In this document: piece by piece, positions 10,766 to 22,511 of the stretch | How positions within the stretch are numbered: the first letter of the stretch is position 1 | Layout: each line of letters begins with the position of its first letter | Assembly (NCBI GenBank): GCA_020809705.1 | Contig: CP085832.1 | Location: 4,464,001-4,528,000, forward strand | Reading direction: 5' to 3' | Source of the DNA: Calonectria ilicicola | Taxonomy: Eukaryota > Ascomycota > Sordariomycetes > Hypocreales > Nectriaceae | Length of the DNA: 64,000 bases | Notes under the pieces: generated by a model | Databases searched by the model: none | Told to the model about the DNA's origin: nothing | What the model saw: the letters and a program-made list of their open reading frames with translations, nothing else | Position numbers and translations under genes: made by a program

Positions 10766-11257
10766 ATAAACCAGCCTATCCCCCTGTCCTGCTGCGGTGC
10801 GTCATGCCATGGTTCATGCTGCGAGAGACAGTGGAGCAGCTTAGCGAATTTAAATGCCGAGTGAGATCCAGCATCGTAATCGAATATTCTATTTGCCGAA
10901 TGTGACATGGAATCTTGGACTGTGACCTAGCGTATATGGTCAATCCCGTGAGTCGAGAGTTTCGGAATATTTGCGAAGTTCCGGGCCCTATGACTCGGCG
11001 CATGGTGGGTCGATCTCAAGATTGGATTATCCGGAATTTGCCCTTGGATGATCAGATCAAATGAAGTGACGATGCGCGGAAAAACACCAACGAATCAGAG
11101 ATTAAACCGCCACGACACTCTAGTATGCGCATCCCCACCTAAAGCCCAGTTTCATGATCGTTAGTGAGTAATAATATCGTGGCGGGCTTGGATGCTGCAA
11201 TAATTATTCATTACAAACCTCGGTCAGAAAAATTTCTCAAGAGCTAAAAGACACGCG
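10766..11257. other. Intergenic upstream of the first Zn2Cys6 regulator
   Basis: Nothing gene-like is seen in this stretch, which includes the 3' flank of the oxidoreductase and the promoter of the regulator that starts at 11258. Confidence 0.5.
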
Positions 11258-13777
11258 ATGCCGTTGTCATCCGAAGACCAGCAGCCTCAGCCCCAGGTTT
11301 CCACAAGACGGAAGGTCACTTTCGCATGTGATACGTGCCGCAAAAGAAGAGTTTGGTGGCCAACTCCAAATAATTTTATACCAATTGACTGAGAGTTCAG
11401 GCGAAATGTAGCGGCACTCAACCATGCACGTATTGTGCAGAAAAGAACAAAGAATGCCGGTTTGACCAGCAAAACAGGGCCCGGCGAGGCCCCAAGCCTC
11501 GCAAGCCAGCCAGCCAACTGTCCAGAGCCCCTCGAGTGCTGGCAATCATGCCAGCCAAGCCCTCCGAAGAAACGGATTCTGAATCTGCCAATTCGCCCAT
11601 GGTCGCTGAGTCCACCGAGAATCCAGTTGTCGCCGAAGACGAAACAGAATACGAGGACGAGGAAGAGGAGGAAAACCAACCACCAACGCTAGCCATATGG
11701 GTTTCGAGCTTAGAAATGTTGCTCTACGACGGAAGAGGTGCTATTACAAAGTGTGTTCCTCTAGCATGGGGATGTAACCATCGGCTAACCATGGGGGTCT
11801 GAACTTTAAGAGAAGAAAAGTCGAACCTCAACCTCGTATCCCACCTCCTCGAGCTCTATTGGAACCACGCAAGCGCAAACCTGAGTCTAGTGCTCCCCCC
11901 TACCGAACTCATGGAGCGCATCCAGGCGAGGACAATATCACCGAGCGTAATATATGCCACATGTGCTTGCGTGGCCAAGTTTTCCACACACAAAGTCGTT
12001 GTGGAACCATCGACGGATCAGGTCAGCCAGAAGTTGTCTAGGTACGCGCGACAGAAAGCGCTGCTTCTTGAATTCCCACAACAACGGATGGATAGACTTC
12101 TCATTCACTGCTGTCTCGCCGAATATGAGTTTAACAGAGGAAACGGCGGTAACGCTTGGATGGATTTGGGTTAGTATGGGCTGACCTTTTAGCTGGATCT
12201 TACTGATTATGGAACTGTGTGTGACTAGCCGCTGGTAAAGGTCTTTTGCAAATCATCAAATCTAGTAAAAGCTTTGGTCCAGACGAATTAACCAAAATTC
12301 AAAAGGTGGAACAATTTATTGCAATGATGGAAGCATTCTATTCTCTGGGTACTCCGAGCATCATAGGTTCCGCGGACCATCTCTCGATATCATCCCCTTT
12401 GGAGATCAACAACATTACTCACGAAGACGATCCAACTCGATTGCTGGCACTTATTCACACCCTCATTCTGATTCAACAATTAGGCGACATTCCTCTCGCT
12501 CACCAAATTCCACCACCGTGGTCGTCAGATTCGAGATTCAAATTCTTCCGAGACGAACTGGAGAGATACCTCCTACATTGGCCCAACACATACGGATTCA
12601 CCGCAAGCTTTCAAGAAAAAACAACAAGTGATACTTGTACTTCAAAACTAATATGTGGACTTATCTGGCATTGTTGCTGCATTGTCCTAGACCGCAACTT
12701 TCTACCCATACCTTATCGCGCATCGACGGGAGAGAGTTCCAACGCCAAAGTTGTCGAGTTTCCACAAGCGCCGTCTTTATTTCTCCGAGATAGAATACGC
12801 CGATGCGAAGCAAGCGCAATGGCTGTGCCACTAATATGCAAGGAGGTTATTGCAAATGGGGATTTCTTTCGAGTCAGTTTGCTTCCCTTTTAAAGTAGCT
12901 CGGAAAGATGACTTATTCGATTCACAGTATCTTCCTTTGCTGGGATTCTCTTGTATGCAAAGCGCATTGGTTTTGATCAACCAATCGCGAAATAGTTCCT
13001 ATTCCAGTGCCGTAATGGCTGAGAATCTGAGATTGGGTCTTGCGATTCTTCTGATGACCAGGAACTATTTTCACCCTGCGTCTAATTGGGTTAGTACTCC
13101 ATTTCATGGTGATCAGAATGAAATTTAACTGGCCCAAGGTCGATGCTCTTTCACATATTCAAAACGACCATACGATTATACGAGACGCCGCCGATAAAGT
13201 GCAAACTGCATTTGAGGGTTTTTATGGACGCTTCGACGGAATATCTGAGCCGAATTTTATATCGCTTGAACGGCATCGCTTCCAAAGAGACTCAAACCGA
13301 ATCTTGAAGTACAAGACAGCAGTAAAAACTGAGCCTACTTCAATATTTCAGCCGCCTGCGACAGAAGACCAAACTCGCTGGACTGATAGTTATGTCGGCT
13401 TTCTGGAAACTGAAAACACTTTGAATAAGACTCCCATTGTCGCTGATCAACAAAATTTAAACGCCCAGGACCAAAAACCGATACCTCCTTCGACAATTAA
13501 TACGCTTCCGGAAGTTGGGCTCGGAACTGGTTCCGATACCAGCTTCCTATTTAATATGGGATCTACCAATATAACCAACTCATCAGGTTTCAATCTGGAA
13601 CCGAGCCCGGTGCAAAACACAGACCAGGAAAATTCGGGAAATTCGGAAAATTCCTTCTTTCCGGCACCCAATAATCCAGGATACGAGTCAGAAATGTGGA
13701 TGGATATGCTGAATCAAATCATGGGAAGCGGTGAGAGCTGGGCTGATATTCTATCCCAAAATACAGGGCAGCAATGA
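11258..13777 (+). CDS. Zn2Cys6 transcription factor with fungal_trans domain
   Basis: Six exons (11258-11350, 11401-11750, 11811-12169, 12229-12872, 12928-13089, 13139-13777) join in phase to give 748 residues. The Zn2Cys6 cluster is split by intron 1: CDTCRKRR, then AKCSGTQPCTYCAEKNKEC, with Cys spacing 2-6-5-2-6 (residues about 24-51). A basic linker and an acidic patch rich in E and D (about 110-123) follow. The middle homology region begins around HLLELYWNHASANLSL and fits PF04082. The tail is polar with no domain seen. It is a nuclear DNA-binding regulator; its targets are unknown. The first donor, GTTTGG, is weak, but it is the only choice that completes the zinc cluster. It sits in a row with two more regulators. 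Confidence 0.88.
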
Positions 13778-14715
13778 TAAGAATTTACAAATTTTACATC
13801 AACACAACCGGTACTGGCTCTCCCACCGATAGGCTCCGCCGAGATCCGTCTCAAAGAGCAACGACCCCACGCTTGAGAATCTAACAAGATCAAGTTACCC
13901 ACTAAAGTTTGGGGTATTTTAGGCTCCCAATTAAGATTTTAAGTGGATTTTATTGGTAAGGCGGTTTGAATAAGGTAATGATGTTCCGAGAGTTGACGTG
14001 TTAATGGATAAATAATTTATCTCGATAATCAAAATGAAACGTCAGCTGGAATTTGACGGGTAAGTGGACACTAAATCCACACAAAGTGCCAGAAACGCGT
14101 ATACGGCCAATAGCAGCCGAAGCAAGGACCGAGCCGGGACATGATGTTGATACCCACTTATATGGGATGAGTTTTTACACGAATCTCGCTGTCACGCTCT
14201 GGCCATTTTGACAAAGTCGACCAGGATCATGCATTCGGAACAAGGCATGTGAAAAGAAGCCAGGGTTTGTCATATCCAGGGCACACATGCAGGATTCTAG
14301 CTCGAACCTATACTCTTTGTGGCCATTTCACAAATCTCCCTTTGAGGTAACGTAACTGTTGCACTGAGCTGTTCATCCATGCACCGATGAAACTGCTGAG
14401 TAGAGATTTTCTCGATGCTGCTGTCTCTCCACTTTCGCTTCGGCTTTCCGAAAATAGCCTTGTTCATGACAGGGGAAGTCGTGTCCGGCACTAGTCCGCA
14501 AGCAGCAGCGGAGCCTTGTCGAGGTCCTTGAGGTTACCGAAGCCCATGTGGCACGGGTTCTGGAACGAAACCGAGTTGCGGAGACAGGATGCAGCCAGGA
14601 ACTTTGCCACTTTTCGCTCACCTTCCTGATTTCTAAATCATCTTTTTTGTCCGGCGCATCCAGTGGAATATTGAAGCTGAAACCCCGATATCGAGTCAAT
14701 TGAAGCCGGCATCTT
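13778..14715. other. Intergenic between the two Zn2Cys6 genes, with a possible gene relic
   Basis: No complete gene is seen. On the minus strand, 14610-14491 forms an open stretch with strongly coding-like, C/G-ending codons, listed separately. The left half (13800-14300) is A/T-leaning and shows nothing recognisable. Confidence 0.45.
14491..14640 (-). pseudogene. Possible 3' coding relic of an unidentified gene
   Basis: Read on the minus strand from about 14610, the frame gives VAKFLAASCLRNSV, QNPCHMGFGNLKDLDKAP and LLLAD before a TAG at 14493-14491. Nearly every codon ends in C or G, unlike the surrounding A/T-leaning intergenic DNA. No upstream start codon or exon can be assigned, so this looks like the last exon of a lost gene or the remains of a transferred fragment. 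The family is not recognised. Confidence 0.3.
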
Positions 14716-16458
14716 ATGGATCTGGCGCTCTCGCCGGCCGTCAGCGCATGTTGGACGTGCTTGAAACGAAAACGGAATTGCGACGGTGCATTGCCACGTA
14801 AGTGTGTCCAGGCTTGGCAAAAGAGATTTGCCATTGCAATGCCAATATTTTACACCATAAAAATCGTGTGGTGCGAATTGGGTCTAATTTTGAGCCTCCA
14901 GATTGCCAAACTTGCACTTTAAGCAGCACCACATGTGGTGGCTATGGTGTCCGGCCGAAATGGCCTTTTGACCTTCAACGAAAGAAGAAATCGCGACAAA
15001 GAACATCAGGCCACGATGTGTCAAAGATAAACCTATCGGTCAATGGTCCCGCATTTCACCAATACCTTCGAGGCAGGCTGAACAGGCTGAGCACAGAGCT
15101 TTCCTCCGTTGCCCTCCCGGCAGAGGAGAGCTTTTTCGTGCAACACTTTATACGTACGCGATATATATCTAGTACTAGTGAAATCTGACTAACCTTTAGA
15201 ATGATTCCATCTAGACAATGTGGCCAGGTTAGGTTTGGCGATTGACTACAATGAGAATGGCTATCGGATGTTGTTACCAATGGCGGTACACGACTCGGCC
15301 CTGTTAAACGCAATGCTTGCTGTTGCTGCTTCTCACTATGGCCGCTGGAAAGGCGTTCCAGATGCGACGTCTCAGAATTACTTGCGAGCATCAATGGAAA
15401 GCTTATGCATCCGCATTTCCCGGCCAGACCATGTGAATAGTCCCATTACCTTGGCCACGATGATGCTACTACTCACTTTTGAGGTAAGACTGCAATCTGG
15501 GAAAATTATAAGATACCTAGGTCCCTAATTCATCAATGATAGGTTTTTGCCGGCTCCACTCGTTGGAAGAATCACTACGATGCAGTACGAGGATGGATCA
15601 AGGCTCGTGGAGACTGTTCTGATCTAGATCCATTTCTCAAAGGTTGGGTTTGCATGATTGGGACCCAATGCACACTGAATCTCGGCTCTCCCCCAATGCC
15701 TGAGCTGGACCACTGGATGGACAATGCACATGACCAAGTCAAAGTGCATGCCATCGACCCCCTAATAGGATGCTGTGAAAAGCTTCCACGACTAATGGTG
15801 TGTTATTCATGGTTTAAATCTTTGCATAAAACCAGCCTCTAACAAGTACTCATAGTCAACTGCGGCGGCATTATATCTAGCATTTAGAAACAACGATCTA
15901 CCACTGACAGAGATCAGGCACCGGGTCGATATTCTGCAAGACCAAATTCGGGCCACAAAAATAGACCTGGACTCGAGTCCGGACATCAGAGTCCTCTGCC
16001 ACTACGGCGATCATGATTACGCTTCGATAGCCAATTTCAACCAGGAGGAGCTGCGACTGCGCATGGTCACAGCTGCCGAGATCTTCCGGCACGCGTCTCA
16101 TATATACGCATTCCGTATTTGCAACAGCCCCGAGGTACCGCTATCGCCGGAAATGGCGGTTTCTCTTCGAACTGCTCTGGACCTTTTCCCTCAAGTCCCA
16201 GATGCCGTGGGTCCCGGCTCATGTCTTGGGTGGTGTTTGGTGGTTATTGGTGCAGAGCTGGATTCTGGAGACGACCGCGACTACATCAGGTCCCGCTGGG
16301 ACGGCTTGCATCTCACCGGAATCCACAACTCAAAGAATGCACAAAGGATCTTGGAAGCCGTTTGGGCCCAGCGTGATCTTTCTACACAAGGATTGGCCAT
16401 CCTTCAAAGATGGCAGGACATTATGGAATATTTGGGGGAGTCCCAAATTCTTCTTTAA
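14716..16458 (+). CDS. Zn2Cys6 transcription factor with Fungal_trans_2 domain
   Basis: Five exons (14716-14797, 14902-15153, 15215-15483, 15543-15797, 15856-16458) give 486 residues. The start is fixed by an in-frame stop at 14701 and is followed by CWTCLKRKRNCDGALPHC and QTCTLSSTTC, a complete Zn2Cys6 cluster (Cys spacing 2-6-6-2-6) split by intron 1. The rest matches the Fungal_trans_2 (DUF3468) layout: ALLNAMLAVAASHYGRW and FAGSTRWKNHYDAVRGWI in the middle, and FRHASHIYAFRI near the C-terminus. It is a nuclear regulator, on the same strand as the previous regulator 0.9 kb upstream. All introns begin with GT and end with AG and keep phase. Confidence 0.88.
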
Positions 16459-19400
16459 CGCTATACGGTGGGATGGACAATGAATTCATTATTTGGGGTC
16501 ATTTTTTCTCGGGGTGGTGGCGAGGCGTTTTATGGATTTCATGAATATTTTGTCATCATTCGAATGCCGCCTATTGAATAGGTCATTTTCATCAAGCCAC
16601 TAGCTGGCGAACATTTTTACGTCTACTATTTAGACCGCTGGATGAATCTACACATTATTTTCCCTAGCCGGTTATATGATGCATAGTTCACATGGACTTG
16701 AATTCGACAAGAATTGTTGTCTGGCTTGTTGGCGATAAGGGTGGGTCTAGAACACGCATATAGAAAGGCGCATCCCACCCTCTCGGCTACGTATTCTCGG
16801 CAGTGAGGGAGAAAATTTGTCAGCGGAGTGGACTGAGAAGATGGCATGATGTACTATGAAAAGGGGTTGCTCGCTACCCACAAAGCGCGTCATCTCGAAC
16901 TTCAATGGTGGCATATTTTGAATCTCGGTGAATTTAGGATGCAAGTTTATTGACACCATTCACATGCCGGTCCTTGTGTGGTAGATTATGCCATGCTTTA
17001 CTACGGTTACAAATCAGCGTTAAGAAAGCAAAGTTACGGGCTGCCTGATTCGGCGTGGTAACCGAGTAGCCAGCCTAAGCTTAATGAGTCTTCTGACCCT
17101 TGTTTGGGAAGGTGAAGCGCGTGCAAAACCCTTATGGGATTGGGTTGCGCAATCTGCATACATTTGAATTCACCAACAAAACGCGAACGCGAGGTTGCAT
17201 CGGCTTTATGCAGCTGGAAATTCTCCATAAATCATTCGCCAGATTGGTGCCGAGATCCACCGATCGTTTTCTTGCTCGTTCAGGCAATGCGCCCACCTGA
17301 GAATGGCGCAGCATACCTATAGCCGATGTATCTATAGCCGATGGGTGTTATGTAGGATTGATCTTCATGAAGAATAGCAAAAACAACGCACATGATTCTT
17401 GACCTTCCTGATTGATGTCAGAAATCATTTCTTCAGGTGAGAAACTTGTCTATCTTTGTGGGTTTGAATCTTTGGTCTGTCTCTAATTATTAAAACGTTT
17501 GACCTTTTATCCGCTCGATAGAGAATCGCCTTTAAATATGGCCCAAATAGCTCCATAATCTTCACCAAGTACTATTTTAGTTCATAACGGCCATCGAGAG
17601 AAGCGTTGATCAAAGCCAAATTCAATCATGGAATAAACTTAATCTGGGACAAAAATATATTATAAGGTTTATTGATTTCTAGAAATTTATCACCTTAATA
17701 ATAATTGCATTATGAATAGATAGGAATAGCTAGTTGTGCGAACGATGTAACATTCACGGGCATACTCTACAGCTGCGATGATTGAAGGAAATTTCTACAC
17801 GGTAGTTTCGGGGACAAACTAGTAGCCGAAACCTTGTGGTGTCTCACCCATAAACTCCAAAACCAGAGACACATGGGTACCATCAGGGTGTTGGTATTGG
17901 AAATCATCAAGCGGCTAGATTACTAGATGTATACATCTAGAGTCTAGGCCTTCGTGGCCCCTTCTAGCAGACTAGTCAGGATTTCCTTGTCGAAGGTTTC
18001 ATGGCCTGGACTGTGACATTTAGTACTTAGAACTTTGAGTGTTCGGAAGGGAGTTTCCGAGCCGTCTCCATTCTTTGTGAATATCTAAGTGCCGTGTTAA
18101 AGGAATAGGTATGACCCACTTGTTTCGATCCCAGACAAGCTACATACTTGAATAGACGTTGAAACAGATTTATTCAAAAACTCATATCTGTCAGAAAAGA
18201 CATCACCAATATCGACCAGGTGGAAGTCTCTAGGTTCATACTGCTGTCATCTCCAATATCCTTCCGAGACACCCGTTGTGGTGGGTTTCAGCATCTCCAT
18301 ACTTGGTGATAGCTTTCTAACCAGTATTAATGACTCGGATTGCTTATCTTGGTTATACTACCACGCTCAAAATGATTCACTGTCAATTTTCGCCTTGAGT
18401 GTGGGGCATGCACTGGTGGATCATCATGCATGGCACAGCGTCTCAGTGCGCCACGCAAGTGCACGTACGTAGGCACCCCAAGACTCAGTGGGGCGTGTAC
18501 GGTACCCTGATGCATTTTCCATGTCGGAGACCATTGTTGGATGGTCGCATTGATTTAACACCAGCCGTGCCGCCCAATTGTGACGGCCTATCAGGTCGGG
18601 AACGGCATCAACGTGGCAATTTATGGTTCAGCTTGAAATTAAAGCCTCTCCACTACACCTGGAGATAGGGATATTCTACTCAAGCTACTACTATCTTCAA
18701 AATATATTCTGCGGGTTACGTATGGGGAAATCATGGACATCCAGGAATTGGACGTGAGGCAGCCAATGAGTTACCGCGAGTATGTCGAGAATGGCACGAT
18801 CTATGCAGCAAATCTTTAAACTTTTACGAGCCGACGAATGGGGACCCTTACTTGAAGTGGGTTAGAAGCAATAGAGTGCGCGGGGTGTGATTGCTAGGAT
18901 AGCTCCTCAGCTCCTGTTTTGCCTGACAGGGCTTTAGTCTTGAGGGTGCATTCTTTACCGACTTTTTTTGCCTCTACATCCGGGGTTGCACTCGGGACCT
19001 TGGCGGCCCATCTCCCGTCGATAAAGTAGCCGTTGCAGGCAAGTTTCTAGCAACACCCTGTAATCCCCGATAGCGCAGCTCAATCTTTGTAACCCTAGTA
19101 TATAAATGGGTCTTGAATCCTAAGATGGACTGTTTCATCAAGTTGGCTGCCGTGGAATCCGCGGTTTCCTATGTAAACTCCACAGATAAAATTACGCATG
19201 ACGTAAGAGAAAAGAGGGGAATGCAACGTGCACGGCGGTCGTTTGTTCTTTTTGTATGAAACGTCAATCCTGGGCTTGATCTTATAGGTGAGTTTCACTG
19301 CACGGACCCTTGTACAATAAAGCCGCATCTTTATGCAATGGAGGTATTTATGAGAATTTATAATTTTACCTTACATATGTGTTCTCTCACGTGAATGCAT

Positions 19401-19500
19401 GCGCTGCCCACAATTCTGAGAAGTTGTGGGGGCCACTCCGGCTCTTATGTGAACGTCCTGGTATAACAAGGAAGGCGAAACTAGGAAACAGTATATTCGG
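16459..19500. other. 3-kb gene-free gap
   Basis: No coding region is supported. The short open frames (for example 17034-17228 and 18278-18472) overlap on both strands and match no family. The stretch is A/T-leaning without the extreme bias of the right end of the window. It contains an 18-base perfect palindrome CTAGATGTATACATCTAG at 17923-17940 and a duplicated ATAGCCGATG pair near 17321-17343. It could be a decayed repeat or a long regulatory spacer. Confidence 0.45.
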
Positions 19501-22114
19501 TTAATGAGTTAACACCTCAAGTATTTTAGTAGCCTCATATGCAGCCGTCCACCTGATGTTTTTAAGGTATTTAGCTATTTCAATCGCCAAACTATGTGTA
19601 CAACAATCTGTAGGCCACTCGCCGGTGTCCATAAATGTTGTTAAGGCGATTCTAGAAACTGTATTGGCCATCAATATTTTAGTGCTAGCGGTACGTTCCA
19701 CGGAGTCATTTCTTATCTGGCAGCGAGGTCCGTTCTTCGAGAAGTGGCGGAAAGCCCAACATGTCAGGGTGCCTATGAACAAACACCAGGGATAATGAAA
19801 TGCTTTGCAGTCGTCCCAATTTTGAAGATCGAGCAAACCCTCTCGGAACATTTGCCCAGCATGCCATGCAGCATGGACTGCTGATTTTGGGCATTCTTGG
19901 ACCCATTTGCGTATAGATTGAGTACTCTCCTCACGGTCATCCGGGGTAACAATATGACCAAAAACAGCCTTTGCACCAGCTGCAATCTGAAGATTTCGAA
20001 CGTCCACATTGGCAAAAATATGTGCAGCATGATATAAGGCTAACAGAGAAATCGTATCCTTCTCAGTTATGGATGTAATTCGTGTGCCCTGACGTCTTTC
20101 TATCATGTACGCATCGTATCGAGACTTCCATATATCCAATGCATGCATCATTTGTCGTTGCCAAACAGGCAAATGGTTTTCACCGCTATTCCCGGTGCGG
20201 ATGAAAATTTCCTGGTTGTCAAAATGTACAATGTCATTACACATTGACATTAACCCGTGGAGAAGAATGGCCAGAGAGACTTTGCTGAGCGACCTCAATT
20301 GCAAAATGTTACTGTCTTCCACAAGGCATTTCACCACGTAATTAAACTTTGGTTGCTCTTCATAATTTTGGTGCAATCTCCTCCACTCAGTTTCATCGCT
20401 AGCTTCCCATAGGTCTGACGAGCATGGAAGATGGATATGGATGGATTGAGTTGACATGCTTGGCATAAAGGAGAAACATGACACGTTTTGCGTATCCCAC
20501 ATGAAAACAAATAAGATTAATCTAAGACATCTGTAAGTACCAAAATAGACATCAGCTAATGGATTCTGTATACCGTTTATATTGTTCCGCGTGAGCGAAA
20601 TCTATCCAATCATTGTGATGGCGAGATATGGAATCAGGCAGCATAATTCTTGCCTTCACATGGTACCTCGATAGTCGACGAATGGCCTATCAAAACCATA
20701 TTTAGTAATCAAGATGAGACCTAGTTTGAAAATATTACTCACGTTGAAGAGGAGTGTGTGGATCAATATTGCATTCTCCCTTTGGTATGGGCCAGCTCGA
20801 TATAGACCATAACATTCTAAAATTAAAAATGCTTGAAGGGTTTCCAAATCTGGCATCGGAATACTGATCAAGCCACTTAAAATATGTGGAACAATGGCAT
20901 CGTAAAAGCAGACAGACAACTGGTGAGTCTCGCGTGAACCATACGTGGCGCCCATGATAATCATCGCTAAAAGTACTACCGGATTGGCGGCGTTGGGATT
21001 AAACGTCGGCGAGTGTATCATGGGATATTCGGTATTAAAATTAGAAAAGAATTGATCAAGGGCATGCTGCATCTGTTGGTGTGTGAGGTTTGCAGTGTCT
21101 TCATCCACAAGTCTTCCGTCCGGGTGCACAGGCCGAATGTCGGATATGAGTGCTATTATTTCCCTCCATTTTGAATGAGACAAACCAACTTCGGCGAGTT
21201 CTAATCCTTGAAGCTGGTCCGAAGCTTCCAGTGCCCCGTGATTTGATTGGTTGTATTTTTGGATAATATGATCTCCGCTGACAACTGTGGGCGACGAAAC
21301 TGACCAGGATCCAGGGGAAAGGAATGGACTATGCGGGCCAATAGCCTCTTGGCTCGGCTCATACTCCTGTGATTCGTTGCTCAACTGCACTATCCCTAGA
21401 TCTGAATCGCCTCCAGTCCATTCGAGACTTTCGAGTATGTCTGACGACTGATAGGCGTTACTATTTGGACCATCCACAGGGTCCGATTCCAAGTTCGATA
21501 CTTGAAAATGAACAGCATCGAATCCCGGGTCGTAATACATGCTCTCTAATTCATGGTGATGTTCGTGGTCAATAATGATATCTGACTTTTCTATGAAGGG
21601 GATTTGCTCCTCGTTATCCATTTGTTCTACCGCCGAATTCGCATTGAGAGGGATTGGCCTTTCGGACTGTGAATCGATTTCTTTCTGCAATTTTGCAGTA
21701 TCTATGTCATTTGAATCTTTATCCTGAGGGCTAGGCGCCGGTTGACTTGGTTGTCTTGAGCGTTGTCCGTGAAGTCGTCTCTTTTTGGTTCGGAGAATTC
21801 CCATCCCATAACCTCCTGCAAGTCGATCCTTTTGCAAGTGGCGTGCCTTATGTCGTTCTTAATTCCAGGGATCATCGTGTCAAACCGCTGGCTAAGTTCT
21901 GAAGGAAAATGCAACACCTACCTAAGAGATCAAGACGTTTAAATGAAGCGCTACAACGTGGGCAAATCCATTTGGTGTCTGAATGGTTCAAGGCATGTCG
22001 CTCCAGGTGTGAGGGGCGGCTAAAGGACTTGCCGCACCCTGGCTTGAGACACGGATGGCGGCCAGTAGGTAATCGGCCTCCTTGCGGTTGCGCAGACTCG
22101 GATCTCGTGTCCAT
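19501..22114 (-). CDS. C2H2 zinc-finger transcription factor with fungal_trans domain
   Basis: Four exons in minus order (22114-21922, 21857-20743, 20686-20574, 20530-19501) join in phase to give 816 residues. Two C2H2 fingers lie at the N-terminus: one with Cys-4-Cys-12-His-3-His (residues 22-44), the other with Cys-2-Cys-12-His-3-His, starting at WICPRC and completed across intron 1 by LLERHKARH. A long polar, acidic linker follows, then a fungal_trans region that includes NTEYPMIHSPTF, YGLYRAGPYQREN and, in the last exon, HIHLPCSSDLWEASDETEW. This architecture is common in filamentous fungi, often near metabolic clusters. It is divergent from the flavin monooxygenase at 22512 across 397 bases, so that gene is a natural candidate target (inference). 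Confidence 0.9.
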
Positions 22115-22511
22115 GACTCAGTGAAGGAGGTGAAAGACATATGATGGCATCAGAGAGGGGTACATGGGAAGCAATCTTGGACAAACCTCTTGACAAGTGC
22201 CGGCCAAATACCCTTAGCCGGCGTGTTAAGCTTGTTGTTATCCGATTAAAGGCCACTACCACGATTAGCGTCCCAAAGGTCAAATCTTATTCGATGAGCG
22301 CCCGTGTCCCACTTTACCACTGTCCCACTCAATGATTGTCCCACCTTGCGATTAGCTAAGGTTTGCACCACTTATCAGTATGTACCACCCAAGAATCAAT
22401 GGCAATTTCTCGAGTGAATATAGTTCTACAAAGATGTATAAATACTGGGTTTAGCATGAAGTGAATTATTGTTTATGGTGCCAAAGAAAATTTATTACTC
22501 AACAGAAAATT
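22115..22511. promoter_or_regulatory. Divergent promoter between the C2H2 regulator and the monooxygenase
   Basis: This 397-base gap separates two head-to-head genes. A TATAAATA box lies at 22437-22444, 68 bases before the monooxygenase ATG and oriented toward it. Three short TGTCCCAC/TGTCCCACT-type repeats occur near 22307-22340. They could be binding sites, but this is not established. Confidence 0.5.
22437..22444 (+). promoter_or_regulatory. TATA box of the flavin monooxygenase gene
   Basis: TATAAATA at the expected distance (68 bases) upstream of the ATG at 22512. It is identified by consensus only. Confidence 0.5.

Noticed and set aside
14373..14834. A 153-codon minus-strand frame
   Set aside because: It overlaps the zinc cluster exon of the Zn2Cys6 gene at 14716 in antisense and has no domain.
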